Positions 45,149 to 54,388 are shown, counted from the first letter of the stretch. The stretch is 64,000 nt of DNA from Paracoccaceae bacterium (GCA_014762635.1 JABURR010000061.1:1-64000); one strand, 5' to 3'. Notes: generated by a model not told the origin, from the letters alone. A program made the numbers and translations.

Positions 45149-46126
45149 ATGGGAATGATGCGCAATATTCTTGGGTTTTCTATGAGTTTTGGGCTGTTGG
45201 TCTCGTCCGGGGTGGCGGCTGATACGCCAGTCCTCCGTGCGGCGGTGCTTGAAATCGGCACTGTGAACTGGGAACTTGATACGATTCGCCACTACGGGCT
45301 GGATGAAAAGAACGGCTTCTCGCTGGAGGTCATGGGCATGGCTGGCGGGTCCGCGTCACAGGTCGCATTCCAGGGAGGAGAGGCGGATGTCATCGTGTCC
45401 GACTGGCTCTGGGTCGCGCGGCAGCGTGCCGCCGGTCACGACTATGTTTTCATCCCCTATTCCAAGGCCGTTGGCGGCCTCATGGTGCCCAAGGGCAGCG
45501 ATGCGAGTTCGCTTGCCGACCTGTCCGGTGGCAAGATCGGTGTTGCCGGTGGCCCGCTCGACAAGAGCTGGCTGATCCTGCGCGCCTATGCCCAGCAGGA
45601 GTTCGGGATGGACCTCCAGGGCGAGACCGAACAGGTCTTCGGGGCGCCGCCGCTGATCATGAAGGCTGGCATGTCTGGCGAGGTCGATGGCGCGATCAAC
45701 TTCTGGCATTTCCTCGCCAAGATGGAAGTTGCCGGGATGCGCAAGCTGGTCGACGTGAGCGAAGCCTCGATGGCGCTGGGCCTCGACCCCGAGACGCCGC
45801 TTCTGGGCTATGTCGTGAAGGGCGAGTTGCTGCGGGAAAACCCCGACCTGGTGAACGGGCTTGCGGCGGCGTCGCGCAGCGCAAAGGGTATCCTGGCCAG
45901 CGACGATGCGGCCTGGGATCGCCTGCGGGACCGCATGAATGCCAAGTCGGACGGTCAGTTCGAGGCGCTCAAGGCCGGGTTCCGGGCGGGCATTCCTTCG
46001 GCGGCTCCGGTTGACGAGGATGCGGCGAACCGGATGCTGGCGCTGATGGCCGAGCTTGGCGGCGAAGACCTGGTCGGCTCGCTCAGCGAATTGCCGGACG
46101 GCGTTTTCCTTCAGCCGGGAAGTTAA
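45149..46126 (+). CDS. NMT1/TauA-like periplasmic substrate-binding protein
   Basis: A 325-residue exported binding protein: signal peptide MGMMRNILGFSMSFGLLVSSGVAAD, then a type II binding fold with LEIGTVNWELDTIRHYGLD and QVAFQGGEADVIVSDW, the pattern of TauA/SsuA/NMT1 proteins that bind sulfonates, nitrate, pyrimidines and similar compounds. Transcribed divergently from the alcohol dehydrogenase with GGGAGG as ribosome site. An ATPase gene follows, but the only matching permease in the window is 15 kb away (60918). Ligand unknown. Confidence 0.82.
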   Translation: MGMMRNILGFSMSFGLLVSSGVAADTPVLRAAVLEIGTVNWELDTIRHYGLDEKNGFSLEVMGMAGGSASQVAFQGGEADVIVSDWLWVARQRAAGHDYVFIPYSKAVGGLMVPKGSDASSLADLSGGKIGVAGGPLDKSWLILRAYAQQEFGMDLQGETEQVFGAPPLIMKAGMSGEVDGAINFWHFLAKMEVAGMRKLVDVSEASMALGLDPETPLLGYVVKGELLRENPDLVNGLAAASRSAKGILASDDAAWDRLRDRMNAKSDGQFEALKAGFRAGIPSAAPVDEDAANRMLALMAELGGEDLVGSLSELPDGVFLQPGS

Positions 46127-46190
46127 GCGATTGCGGGCCGGTGTGATTGCCGCCAACATGGCGCAAAATCATACCGGCTCGTTTCCCCTG

Positions 46191-46802
46191 ATGTTCCAAC
46201 TCGATCTTCGAGAATTCCGCTACGGACAGGAACCGCTGCTCGGGGAACTGTCCCTGTCATTGCGGGCGGGAGAAACCGTTGCCATCACGGGCCCTTCCGG
46301 GATCGGGAAATCCACGCTCTTGCGGATCATCGCCGGGTTGGAAACCCGGTTTTCCGGTGATCTGAAGGCGCCGGAACAGCTCGCCTTCGTGTTCCAGGAA
46401 CCCACGCTGCTGCGCTGGCGCACCGTGTTGCAGAACATCTGCATCCCGACCGGCGCCGACGAACGTGACGCCGAAGCTCTTCTTGAAGAGGTGGGTCTGG
46501 GCGGCACCGGAGCGCGGTTCCCCGGAAGCCTGTCGCTGGGCCAGCAACGGCGCCTGTCGCTGGCGCGTGCCTTCGCGGCGAACCCGGAGCTTTTGCTCAT
46601 GGACGAGCCATTCGTATCTCTCGATCCCGAATTGGCCGATGAGATGATGTCTCTGTTTGCCCGCCTGCGTTCCGAGCGTGGGACCACAACGCTGCTGGTC
46701 ACCCATATTCAGGCCGAGGCGGATCGCCTGGCGGATCGCATTCTTCGGCTGCAAGGCAGCCCGGCGACCTTGGTTGATCCGCTTCAGAACAGCGGCGCGT
46801 AG
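46191..46802 (+). CDS. TauB/SsuB-like ABC transporter ATPase
   Basis: A short (203-residue) nucleotide-binding subunit: Walker A GPSGIGKSTLL, Q-loop VFQEPTLLRWRTV, signature LSLGQQRRLSLARA and Walker B LLMDEPFVSLDPE. SsuB proteins are usually about 250 residues; the C-terminal part is trimmed. Start is uncertain: ATG 46191 begins at the domain, ATG 46158 is also possible, neither has a clear ribosome site. Its last 19 bases overlap the end of the oppositely oriented Sel1 gene. Confidence 0.78.
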   Translation: MFQLDLREFRYGQEPLLGELSLSLRAGETVAITGPSGIGKSTLLRIIAGLETRFSGDLKAPEQLAFVFQEPTLLRWRTVLQNICIPTGADERDAEALLEEVGLGGTGARFPGSLSLGQQRRLSLARAFAANPELLLMDEPFVSLDPELADEMMSLFARLRSERGTTTLLVTHIQAEADRLADRILRLQGSPATLVDPLQNSGA

Positions 46803-47320
46803 CGCCAGTTGTCGGCGTCGGGCGTCACCTCGTCCAGATCATAGCCCGAGGCCTGCAGGCGGCGGGCGATGTCCAGCCCGTCATCGGCGGCCTCGTCCAC
46901 GTATTGACGTCCAAGCTCTTCATCCTGGGCGATGCCGAAGCCACGTATCAGGTTGAGACCATGATTGAACTTGCCGATCGGATCGCCCGCCTCGGCGGCG
47001 CGCTGGTCCCATTCGGCGGCGGCGTCGGGGTTGAACTCCCCGCCGAAGCCGTTCTGCTCCATGTAGCCCATCCAGGTCATGGACTGGGTATACCCCGCAT
47101 CGGCGCAGGCCTCGAATGTCTCGCGGGCGATGGTATGGCGACCGCTCTTGGTCATCAGGTAGCCCGCGGCGCAGGTGGTCATGTCGACCTGGCCGTTACG
47201 GACATTTTCCATCACGCGGTTCATGCTCATCTCGTCGGGATTGAGCGTTCCGTAGGAGTCTTCGCTGGCCAGCACAGGCGCGGCTGTCAGGCTGAGGGCG
47301 AGGATGATCCTTATCGGCAT
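46784..47320 (-). CDS. Exported Sel1-repeat protein
   Basis: A 178-residue periplasmic protein: signal peptide MPIRIILALSLTAAPVLAS, then alpha-helical Sel1-like repeats (AAAEWDQRAAEAGDPIGKFNHGLNLI and following). Sel1 repeats mediate protein contacts. Start ATG 47320 follows GGGAGA; the longer frame starts upstream of the signal peptide. Last gene of the Lut/Ped-like transporter operon, 72 bases after the permease. A role in the transporter or in dehydrogenase assembly is possible but unproven. Confidence 0.72.
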   Translation of the reverse strand: MPIRIILALSLTAAPVLASEDSYGTLNPDEMSMNRVMENVRNGQVDMTTCAAGYLMTKSGRHTIARETFEACADAGYTQSMTWMGYMEQNGFGGEFNPDAAAEWDQRAAEAGDPIGKFNHGLNLIRGFGIAQDEELGRQYVDEAADDGLDIARRLQASGYDLDEVTPDADNWRYAPLF

Positions 47321-47392
47321 GTCGGTCTCCCTTTTCGGTGGACATAGCACGAATGGTGATTTGGCGCAGCGCCCCGATGGTCTCGGTTTGGG

Positions 47393-48184
47393 TCAGCCCT
47401 TGCGACGTATCATGCCGCGCGCCGGGTCGTAGCCCCACAGCGCGAGGCCGAGGAAGACCACGGTCGCCAGCAGCGTCCAGCCAAGCGCGGGCAGGTTCGC
47501 CTCGGTATAGAGCGCGAAGCGGATCAGTTCGACCGCATGGGTGAACGGATTTGCAGCGCAGATCCGGTGCAGCAGGATCGAGGCCTCGGCCATCTTCCAC
47601 AGCGGGTAGAGCGCCGAGGACAGGAAGAACATCGGGAAGATCACGAAATTCATAACCCCGGCGAAATTCTCGAGTTGCCGGATGAAGGACGACAGCATCA
47701 GCCCCAGCGCGCCCAGCATCAGCCCCGCGATGGCAAGCGCGGGCAGGGCCGCCACGTAGCCCAGGGCGGGCATCTTGATCCCGTAGAGCCAGGCGATGCC
47801 CAGAAACGCATAGGCCTGCAGGATCGATATCGCCGTCGAGCCGATGAGCTTGGCCAGCAGCAGCCACCAGCGCGGCAGCGGCGCGGTGAGCAGCAGGCGC
47901 ATGGAGCCCATCTCGCGGTCATAGACCAGCGACAGCGAGGATTGCATCCCGTTGAACAGCAGGATCATCCCGCAGAGCCCCGGAACGATGTAGGTCTCAT
48001 AGGTGATATAGGTCTGGTAGGGCGGGATGATCGACAGGCCCAGGGCGGCGCGGAATCCGGCGGCGAAAACCACCAGCCAGACCAGCGGTCGGACAAGGGC
48101 GGCGATGAAGCGGCCCCGCTGGTGCAGGAAGCGCAGCGCCTCGCGGGTCACGATGGCCTGCAGAGAGGTGAGCCAGGCATTCAT
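47393..48184 (-). CDS. ABC-2 permease, PedC/LutF-like
   Basis: A 263-residue membrane subunit with six hydrophobic helices; it starts MNAWLTSLQAIVTREALRFL and carries MILLFNGMQSSLSLVYDREMGSMR, typical of ABC-2 exporters/importers. It belongs to the group linked to PQQ alcohol dehydrogenase loci; the Pseudomonas homologue PedC and the Methylorubrum homologue LutF are part of transporters reported to be required for lanthanide use. ATGA overlap with the ATPase gene. Confidence 0.83.
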   Translation of the reverse strand: MNAWLTSLQAIVTREALRFLHQRGRFIAALVRPLVWLVVFAAGFRAALGLSIIPPYQTYITYETYIVPGLCGMILLFNGMQSSLSLVYDREMGSMRLLLTAPLPRWWLLLAKLIGSTAISILQAYAFLGIAWLYGIKMPALGYVAALPALAIAGLMLGALGLMLSSFIRQLENFAGVMNFVIFPMFFLSSALYPLWKMAEASILLHRICAANPFTHAVELIRFALYTEANLPALGWTLLATVVFLGLALWGYDPARGMIRRKG

Positions 48185-48900
48185 GGTGTGCCACCCGTCA
48201 TCTCGAGGAAGACCTCGGTCAGCGGTCGGCCCTTTGACAGGCCAGCGGCCGTGCCGTCCCCCAGAACCTTTCCCCGGTGCAGGACGACCAGCCTGTCATC
48301 CGGCCAGACCTCGTCGGTAAGGTGGGTGGCCCAGAGAACGGTCAGCCCTTCGTCCGCGCAGAGGGCATGGACATGCTGGGTGATTGCGGCCCGTGCCGAC
48401 GCGTCGAGGCCCACCGTGGGCTCGTCGAGCAACAGCACCGATGGCCTGTGGACCAGTGCGCGAGCGATCTCGGTCCGTCTCCGGTGCCCGCCGTTCAGAT
48501 CGCGCGCCCGTTCCTTGGCGCGCTCGGCCATCCCCAGCCGGTCCAGCGCCTCGCCGATGCGGCGCGTGGCCTCGGCCCCGGCAATTCCGTGCAGCGCCGC
48601 GAAATAGCGCAAATTGCGCTCGACCGTCAGGTCGAGGTCCAGGGTCGATTGCTGGAAGACCACGCCGATGCTGGCCAGGGCTGCCAGCGGATTGCGGGAA
48701 ATGTCGTGTCCGGCAATCTCGATCCGCCCCTCGGAACTGGTGAACAGGCGGGTGAGCAGACCGAACAGCGTGGACTTTCCGGCGCCGTTCGGACCCAGCA
48801 ACGCGCAGAAGGCGCCGGGCTCCACCTCGAAGCTGACCGCGTCAAGCGCGCGCCGCGCACCGTAGGAATATCCAAGGTTGTCGACGGTTAGCCCGGTCAC
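48181..48900 (-). CDS. ABC transporter ATPase, PedB/LutE-like
   Basis: A 239-residue nucleotide-binding subunit: Walker A GPNGAGKST, Walker B LLLDEPTVGLD and a modified signature LNGGHRRRTEIARAL in place of LSGGQ, which I associate with the PQQ alcohol dehydrogenase-linked ABC ATPases. ATGA overlaps link it to both the permease and the preceding small exported protein. Confidence 0.85.
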   Translation of the reverse strand: MTGLTVDNLGYSYGARRALDAVSFEVEPGAFCALLGPNGAGKSTLFGLLTRLFTSSEGRIEIAGHDISRNPLAALASIGVVFQQSTLDLDLTVERNLRYFAALHGIAGAEATRRIGEALDRLGMAERAKERARDLNGGHRRRTEIARALVHRPSVLLLDEPTVGLDASARAAITQHVHALCADEGLTVLWATHLTDEVWPDDRLVVLHRGKVLGDGTAAGLSKGRPLTEVFLEMTGGTP

Positions 48901-49337
48901 TCGATGATGATCTCCAGCCGCTGAGTCTCACCGGTCGTCCCCGGCACCTTCATGTAATAGGTTCCGGGCTTGATAGCCAAGAAGCCGATTTCCATCGTTC
49001 CGGCTTCGTCGAATTCAACACTGTCCAGCCCCAGCGGCCGGATCTCGAGACCCTCGATCACGATCTCGTCGATCCAGATCGCCCGGAAGAACTCCGGCCC
49101 GACAAGGGCCAGTTCCTGGCTGCCATCGGCCTCGATCTCGAACTCGTAATAAGTCCCGGATTTCAGGCGCCAGCCCGCATCCGCCAGGGGCATTCCCGCC
49201 GAAAGGGTGATTGGCGGCAGGTCTTCCTTGTTCTTCGCCGACAGGATCCCGGCCAGACCGAAGGCCTCGCGGTGATCATCGGCCATGGCCGGAGCAGCGA
49301 TCAGGAGAGCGGTCAAAAACAGGGCGACATGGCGCAT
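48897..49337 (-). CDS. Exported protein of unknown function in the Lut/Ped-like operon
   Basis: A 146-residue protein with a signal peptide (MRHVALFLTALLIAAPAMAD) and a mature part predicted to be mostly beta strands, notably acidic (for example YYEFEIEADGSQELALVG and LEIRPLGLDSVEFDEAG). The fold may be cupredoxin-like, a guess from strand pattern. Proteins of this size occur between the propeller and ATPase genes in PQQ alcohol loci. Its acidity could suit metal binding, but no cluster of ligands is evident. ATG has AAAAGGA upstream. Confidence 0.7.
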   Translation of the reverse strand: MRHVALFLTALLIAAPAMADDHREAFGLAGILSAKNKEDLPPITLSAGMPLADAGWRLKSGTYYEFEIEADGSQELALVGPEFFRAIWIDEIVIEGLEIRPLGLDSVEFDEAGTMEIGFLAIKPGTYYMKVPGTTGETQRLEIIIE

Positions 49338-49375
49338 GGGGTGTTCCTTTTAGGTTTGCGAGGTCCGGAGGGTCT

Positions 49376-50356
49376 TCAGGGGCGAAGAGCAGCCCCCCAG
49401 GGGAAGCGCCCGACCTTGATCGTCTTGATCGCCTCGCGGCGTTCGACGTCGATCACGGTCACGTCGCCCGACACGCCGTTGGTGGTAAAAAGCAGCGACT
49501 TGTCCGGCGAAAACGCCATGTGCCAGACCCGGCGCCCGACAAGGATGTACTCTTCCACCTCGTAGGTTTCGGCGTTCACGACGGCCAGGTGGTTCGAGGG
49601 GCCAAGCGCCACGAAGGCGGTCTTTTCGTCTTCCGTCAGCTTGAAGCCCACCGGTTGCACCCGATCCGGGTGGACGCCCCTTATCTCGAAGCCGAACTTC
49701 GCCCGCTCCTGCTGGGTGGCGACGTCAAAGACCGAGACGGTGCCGCCGATCTCGGCGCTGACCCATAGCTCGGTGCCGTCCTTGAGGAACTCCGCATGGC
49801 GCGGGCGCGCATCCACCAGGGTGTTGGCAAACAGCTCATGGGTTTCGGTGTCGATCCAGTGGGCCATGTTCGTCGTTTCGGACGTGGTGATGACGATCTT
49901 GCCGTCGGGGCTGACGGCCATGCCTTCGGGCTCGATGCCCACGTCGATCTGGGCGATCACCTTGCGCGTTTCCACGTCCACCACGGTGGTGATCGCGTCA
50001 TCCTCGTTCGCGATGTAGAGGCGCCGGTTGTCCGGGTGCAGGATGAACTGCTCGGGGTCTTCGCCCGAGGGCAGATCGTGAAGGATTTCGCCGCTTTCCG
50101 GGTCCATGACCTGAACGGTGTCACTGTCCGAGGCGCAGATATAGACCCGCGAATAGTCCTGCGAAAACGTGATTCCGCGCGGGCGCTCCCCGGTGGGGAT
50201 CGTGCGGATAACCTCCAGCGTGTCGATGTCGATCACGCTGATCGTGTCGTCCTTTTCATTGGTGACCCAGATTTCCGCCGCAAGGGCTGGGCCCGCCGAG
50301 GCGCTCAGAAGCGCGGCGAGAAAAAGGGCTTTGGGGTTCGTAGCTTGTCTGGTCAT
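49376..50356 (-). CDS. Exported YVTN beta-propeller protein of the PQQ alcohol locus
   Basis: A 326-residue periplasmic protein: signal peptide (MTRQATNPKALFLAALLSASAGPALAA, residues 1-27 approximately) and seven YVTN-type repeats such as WVTNEKDDTISVIDIDTLEVI. This matches the PQQ-dependent catabolism-associated propeller family found beside PedABC/LutAEF genes. Start: ATG 50356 overlaps the previous stop as TGATG; GTG 50359 is an alternative. Role uncertain; perhaps a scaffold or metal/cofactor-handling protein. Confidence 0.85.
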   Translation of the reverse strand: MTRQATNPKALFLAALLSASAGPALAAEIWVTNEKDDTISVIDIDTLEVIRTIPTGERPRGITFSQDYSRVYICASDSDTVQVMDPESGEILHDLPSGEDPEQFILHPDNRRLYIANEDDAITTVVDVETRKVIAQIDVGIEPEGMAVSPDGKIVITTSETTNMAHWIDTETHELFANTLVDARPRHAEFLKDGTELWVSAEIGGTVSVFDVATQQERAKFGFEIRGVHPDRVQPVGFKLTEDEKTAFVALGPSNHLAVVNAETYEVEEYILVGRRVWHMAFSPDKSLLFTTNGVSGDVTVIDVERREAIKTIKVGRFPWGAALRP

Positions 50357-51525
50357 CACTTCCGGTCTCCGAAGGCCGAGCAGGAACTTTCCGGCGCGTC
50401 GAGGCCGAGCGTGTCCAGCTCATTGCGCTGATGCAGGAATCCCTCGAGCGGCGCCGTGGCCACGACCGCGCGCGGGTGAACGATCGGGATTGGCTGACGC
50501 ATCTGGCCGTTCCAGTGGCGAAAGCTGAGGGGACGTCCCTTGAACCCTGCCAGTTCGAAGGCATCCGACAGGATATAGTCCCGCAGAACGCCGACATCGG
50601 CGCGGCTGGTCCGGGTGACGGCCTCGCCGAGAGTCCGGATGGCGGCCCAGGCCGAATAGTCGGCGGGGCGCATCGGACGCGCGCTGGCCTCTTCGAAACG
50701 GGACTGCAACTGCGCCGCGCCCCATTGCTCGACCGCGGGCGACCAGGCGACGGGGGTCATCCCTTCCGAGCCCGCAATCGGGCGCGGCTCCCAGGTGTTG
50801 AACAGGACATAGCGACCGAAATCGCCGATCTCATCCGCGACCAGCAGGATGTCGTGCTTCGGCAGATCCTGCACGAACAGCGGAACCTCCTGCGCCGCAT
50901 TGCGCCGCATGTCCGCGTCGAAGGCCCAGGTCTTTTCGCCCCTGATCCGAAGTTGGAACTTGGCCGCCGAGCGATGCAGCGCCGCCGCAAAGGCGCGGTC
51001 CTTGGCGTGGGGTCCGACAATCAGCGCAAGGTCGCCCCAGCGTTTGAACAAGAGGAACTGCGCCAGCGCGTCGCTGCGCATCGCGTGGCTTGGCGCCGTG
51101 TGCAGCAGATTGGCTCGGCAGTCGGCGCTGCGCAGGCCGATATCTTCCGCTGAAACGTTGAAGATCAACGCACCCTGCGCCTCGGGGAGGTCGGCAAGCG
51201 CCAGAAGTTTGTCCGCGGGGGCGTCGACCAGCAGGTAGGGCGTTTCCGACAGCGCGGCGCGGGCTGCCGCTGCAAGATCGCCATCCTGTGGAACCGTCGT
51301 GACCGTCAGGTCGTAGCCATGGCCGAGGAACTTGCCGGTGGTCAGATTGTCGGCCAACCCCACCTGCGCCCCGGCGATGCCCTCGTCTTCTGGGGTCGGG
51401 TCGAGGTTCGACAGGGTCGGCGGGGCGGGGGCTTCGTACTTGAGGTAGTGGATGCTGATCGAAATCTCGGCACGCGCCGTGGAAACGGCCGACAGAAACA
51501 TGCCAAGTAGAACAACCAAACGCAT
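50356..51525 (-). CDS. Periplasmic binding protein of the PQQ alcohol dehydrogenase ABC system (LutA/PedA1-like)
   Basis: A 389-residue exported protein: signal peptide MRLVVLLGMFLSAVSTARA, then a type I periplasmic binding fold (IHYLKYEAPAPPTLSNLDPTPEDEGIAGAQVGL at the mature N-terminus, hinge region HDILLVADEIGDFGRYVLF). It belongs to the binding proteins co-occurring with PQQ alcohol dehydrogenases. In Pseudomonas putida PedA1 and Methylorubrum LutA, such proteins are part of transporters needed for lanthanide use. ATG 51525 has GGAGGT 7 bases upstream. First gene of the operon to 46784. Confidence 0.85.
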   Translation of the reverse strand: MRLVVLLGMFLSAVSTARAEISISIHYLKYEAPAPPTLSNLDPTPEDEGIAGAQVGLADNLTTGKFLGHGYDLTVTTVPQDGDLAAAARAALSETPYLLVDAPADKLLALADLPEAQGALIFNVSAEDIGLRSADCRANLLHTAPSHAMRSDALAQFLLFKRWGDLALIVGPHAKDRAFAAALHRSAAKFQLRIRGEKTWAFDADMRRNAAQEVPLFVQDLPKHDILLVADEIGDFGRYVLFNTWEPRPIAGSEGMTPVAWSPAVEQWGAAQLQSRFEEASARPMRPADYSAWAAIRTLGEAVTRTSRADVGVLRDYILSDAFELAGFKGRPLSFRHWNGQMRQPIPIVHPRAVVATAPLEGFLHQRNELDTLGLDAPESSCSAFGDRK

Positions 51526-51576
51526 TTCGCACCTCCGCCGGAACGATAGAAGCCGCCCGAGGCCGAGACGAATAGG

Positions 51577-51585
51577 ACATTGGTC
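51577..51585. promoter_or_regulatory. ACAWTGGTC motif, copy between the LutA-like and cytochrome genes
   Basis: TAGGACATTGGTC, in the 152-bp divergent interval; shares 12 of 13 bases with the copy upstream of the response regulator (43101-43113). Confidence 0.5.
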
Positions 51586-51677
51586 GGAGTTGCCCGGAAA
51601 TTCAAACCAAGGTCGCATTGGAGAGGAGGCGCACGGGCTGCTACCACATGGCAGACCCAAAACCTGGAGATGTACCG

Positions 51678-52373
51678 ATGTCGAAACTCAGAAGCCTCAC
51701 CGCGATCGCTGTGCTCTCGACGGTGTCCGTGGCTGGCACGGCCATGGGTGCTGGCCTGCCGTTGACCATCGAACCCGTCAATACCGAGGCCCTGCCCGAG
51801 GTGGGCGAGGAATGGCTGACCGAAAATCCCTACCGCTCGCAAGGTGAAGAGGTATGGCAGGCGGCCATCGATATTGGTGCGTCGGGCTACAACCAGAACT
51901 GCGCCCGGTGCCACGGGCTGGGGGCCGTGTCCGGTGGGCTTGCGCCTGATCTGCGGTTCCTGGAAGCCGAGGAATACGGTGACGAATGGTTCATCGAACG
52001 GTTCCGCCACGGCTACACCCAAGGAGGCGTCACCCGCATGCCCGAGTTCGGTGAACTCCTTGGCCAGAAAGCGGCCTGGGCCATTCGGACCTATGTCGAG
52101 AGCCGTCCCGATGACGAGGCCGTGGGTGAGCAGAGCGCGCGCCTCAAGGAAATCCGTGACACGTTGAATGCCTGGGCTGAAGGGAACGGCACCCCCGATC
52201 CCGATGCTTTCAAGTCGGAACTGGCGACCATTGCCGCCAGCATCACGACCCTGTCCGGGGCCGAGGTCGCCGACAGCATCGCGCGCCGCGCCGCCCAGCA
52301 GATCGATGGCACGCCCGAGTCCTACAGCCTTGCGGCGGAAACCCTCACGATCGGCTTGTCCGCAGCAAAGTGA
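51678..52373 (+). CDS. Periplasmic c-type cytochrome (cytochrome c550/PedF-like)
   Basis: A 231-residue exported cytochrome: signal peptide MSKLRSLTAIAVLSTVSVAGTAMGAG, one haem motif NCARCHG (Cys-x-x-Cys-His) and a likely axial Met in GVTRMPEFGELL. The position next to the PQQ dehydrogenase system matches cytochrome c550 genes of ethanol oxidation (exaB/pedF), which accept electrons from the quinoprotein. The C-terminal 100 residues form an extra helical extension. ATG 51678 with TGGAGA upstream. Confidence 0.85.
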   Translation: MSKLRSLTAIAVLSTVSVAGTAMGAGLPLTIEPVNTEALPEVGEEWLTENPYRSQGEEVWQAAIDIGASGYNQNCARCHGLGAVSGGLAPDLRFLEAEEYGDEWFIERFRHGYTQGGVTRMPEFGELLGQKAAWAIRTYVESRPDDEAVGEQSARLKEIRDTLNAWAEGNGTPDPDAFKSELATIAASITTLSGAEVADSIARRAAQQIDGTPESYSLAAETLTIGLSAAK

Positions 52374-53284
52374 GGCCGGGTCCGGGGATGCAATTCGCGG
52401 CACGCCTGACCGGAGTCGTCATGGTCGCCATGCTGGCCGGGCAGGCGGCCATGGCGCGGTGCGAGGATTACGTGCCGCAACCCAAGCCGCAGAACGCGTC
52501 GCGCGACATCGTTGGCCATGATCTCGACCAGATCCAGGAGCGCGGCTTCATCGACTTCGCCGTTTACGAGGATTTTCCGCCCTGGTCCTATGAGCTGGGC
52601 GGAAAACCCGCCGGGGTGGATATCGAGATCGGCCGCCTCATCGCCGAGGATCTTGGTGTTGAGGCGCGGTTCAACCTCCTGGCCGCGGGCGAGAACCTGG
52701 AAGCCGACCTGCGCAACAACGTCTGGAAGGGGCCGCTCATCGGGGGCAAGGTCTCGAACGTGATGCTGCACGTGCCCTACAACAGCGACTTTGCCTGCCG
52801 GGTCGAACAGGTCGTGTTTACCGGCCAGTACACCACCGAAAGCATTGCCATCGCCTATCGCAAGGACGCCTATCCCGAGGATCCGCCGGTTCCGGCCTAT
52901 TTCCGTTTCGACACGGTGGCGGTGGAAAACGACTCGATCTCGGATTTCTACCTGTCCTCTTTCATGGGCGGTGCCCTTTCCACCAATGTTCGCCGATACC
53001 GAACGACGCCCGACGCGATGGAAGGTCTTGCCGCCGGTGACACGATGGCCGCGATGGGCCCGCTGGCCGAGTTGGAATCGGGGCTGAGAGACGGCTTGGC
53101 CGTGCACCAGCCGCCGATGCCGGGCTTTTCGATCAGCCGGTGGACCATCGGCGTGGCCGTGCATCAATCCTATCGGGCGCTTGGATATGCGGTGGATGAT
53201 GCGATCTACGCGGGACTTCAGGACGGCCGGATCCAGGCCATCTTCGCCGCGCATGGGGTGTCGTTTCAGGACCCGGTGCGATGA
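52370..53284 (+). CDS. MoxJ-like periplasmic protein of quinoprotein dehydrogenase systems
   Basis: Exported solute-binding-fold protein (signal peptide MQFAARLTGVVMVAMLAGQAAMA, then FIDFAVYEDFPPWSYELGGKPAGVDIEIGR). Such proteins accompany methanol/ethanol quinoproteins (MoxJ/XoxJ and PP_2676-like) and may load or stabilise the enzyme; XoxJ forms a partially open fold with a hydrophobic cavity. Start GTG 52370 overlaps the cytochrome stop as GTGA; ATG 52388 would give the same signal peptide without six residues. Confidence 0.83.
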   Translation: MRPGPGMQFAARLTGVVMVAMLAGQAAMARCEDYVPQPKPQNASRDIVGHDLDQIQERGFIDFAVYEDFPPWSYELGGKPAGVDIEIGRLIAEDLGVEARFNLLAAGENLEADLRNNVWKGPLIGGKVSNVMLHVPYNSDFACRVEQVVFTGQYTTESIAIAYRKDAYPEDPPVPAYFRFDTVAVENDSISDFYLSSFMGGALSTNVRRYRTTPDAMEGLAAGDTMAAMGPLAELESGLRDGLAVHQPPMPGFSISRWTIGVAVHQSYRALGYAVDDAIYAGLQDGRIQAIFAAHGVSFQDPVR

Positions 53285-53293
53285 CGTTTACAC

Positions 53294-53301
53294 CCTTGGT
53301 C
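53294..53301. promoter_or_regulatory. CCTTGGTC, weak copy of the ACAWTGGTC motif before coxG
   Basis: TTACACCCTTGGTCG precedes coxG by 65 bases, in a 74-bp interval. The core TTGGTC is conserved but the left half differs, so this is the weakest candidate. Confidence 0.25.
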
Positions 53302-53358
53302 GAATAGCGCGCACCGAATTGCCCGCCTAACCTGACCGAAACCGACAAGGACGGACCG

Positions 53359-53868
53359 ATGCAACTTTCCGATCAACGCGACATCAAGGCCGCACCCCAG
53401 GTCGTCTGGGCGGCGCTGCTCGATGCAGAGGTTCTGAAGGCCTGCGTGCCGGGCTGCACCGAGATGACCGGCACGCCCGAGGATGGGTTCGAGGCCGTCG
53501 TCGTTCAGAAGGTCGGCCCGGTGAAGGCGACCTTCAAGGGGGGCGTGACGCTTTCGGACATAGCCGAACATGAAAGCCTGACCATCAGCGGCGAGGGCAA
53601 GGGCGGGGCCGCGGGCTTTGCCAAGGGCGGTGCGAAAGTGCGGCTGGAGCCGATCGAAGAGGGCACCCGGCTGATATACGACGTGGAGGCCAAGGTGGGC
53701 GGAAAGCTCGCGCAGCTTGGCAGCCGCATCATCGACGGGTTCGCCAAGAAGATGGCGGACCAGTTCTTTACCAGGTTCCAGGAGGTTGTCGAAGGACCTG
53801 CGGCGGAAGCTGCAGTTGACGACAGCCCGGATAACAAGAAGGGTTGGCTCAAGCGACTCGTTTCGTGA
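53359..53868 (+). CDS. coxG: CoxG-like SRPBCC membrane-anchor protein
   Basis: A 169-residue protein of the CoxG/SRPBCC family; starts MQLSDQRDIKAAPQVVWAALLD and includes VLKACVPGCTEMTG and VKATFKGGVTLSD. CoxG helps attach molybdenum hydroxylases of the CO dehydrogenase family to the membrane or to deliver electrons. AAGGA upstream of the ATG. Followed by coxS after 34 bases. Confidence 0.85.
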   Translation: MQLSDQRDIKAAPQVVWAALLDAEVLKACVPGCTEMTGTPEDGFEAVVVQKVGPVKATFKGGVTLSDIAEHESLTISGEGKGGAAGFAKGGAKVRLEPIEEGTRLIYDVEAKVGGKLAQLGSRIIDGFAKKMADQFFTRFQEVVEGPAAEAAVDDSPDNKKGWLKRLVS

Positions 53869-53902
53869 ACAGTCTGACAGGATAGTCTAGGGAGGAAATC
53901 GA

Positions 53903-54388
53903 ATGACGACCGTCAATATGACCGTGAACGGTAAGGCCGTTTCCGGGGATGTGGAGGGCAGAACGCTCCTCGTGGAGTTTCTCCGCGGGCCGCTGGGTCT
54001 GACCGGAACGCACGTGGGCTGCGACACAAGCCAGTGCGGCGCCTGCGTGGTGCATGTGAATGGCGAAGCGGTGAAATCCTGCACCATGTTCGCCGCCGAG
54101 GCCGATGGTGCCGAGGTTGCGACCATCGAAGGCATGGCGAATGCGGATGGCTCGCTCTCGACCATCCAGCAGGCGTTCCAGGATCATCACGGGCTTCAGT
54201 GCGGTTTTTGCACGCCGGGCATGGTGATGTCGGCGGCAGCACTTCTGAAGGACAACCCGAAGCCCTCCGAGGCCGAGATCCGGGCGTACCTGGAAGGCAA
54301 CATCTGCCGCTGCACCGGTTACCACAACATCGTGAAGGCGATCCTCGCGGCCTCGGGCCAGGATGCCGACGCCATCGCAGCAGAATAA
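53903..54388 (+). CDS. coxS: Molybdenum hydroxylase iron-sulfur subunit (CoxS type)
   Basis: A 161-residue protein with two [2Fe-2S] clusters: plant-type ferredoxin motif [21 protein letters not shown] region and the C-terminal CGFCTPGM and CRCTGYHN cysteines. Transfers electrons from the molybdenum site to FAD. Strong ribosome site GGGAGGAAAT. First of coxS-coxL-coxM, the order typical of form II enzymes. Confidence 0.93.
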   Translation: MTTVNMTVNGKAVSGDVEGRTLLVEFLRGPLGLTGTHVGCDTSQCGACVVHVNGEAVKSCTMFAAEADGAEVATIEGMANADGSLSTIQQAFQDHHGLQCGFCTPGMVMSAAALLKDNPKPSEAEIRAYLEGNICRCTGYHNIVKAILAASGQDADAIAAE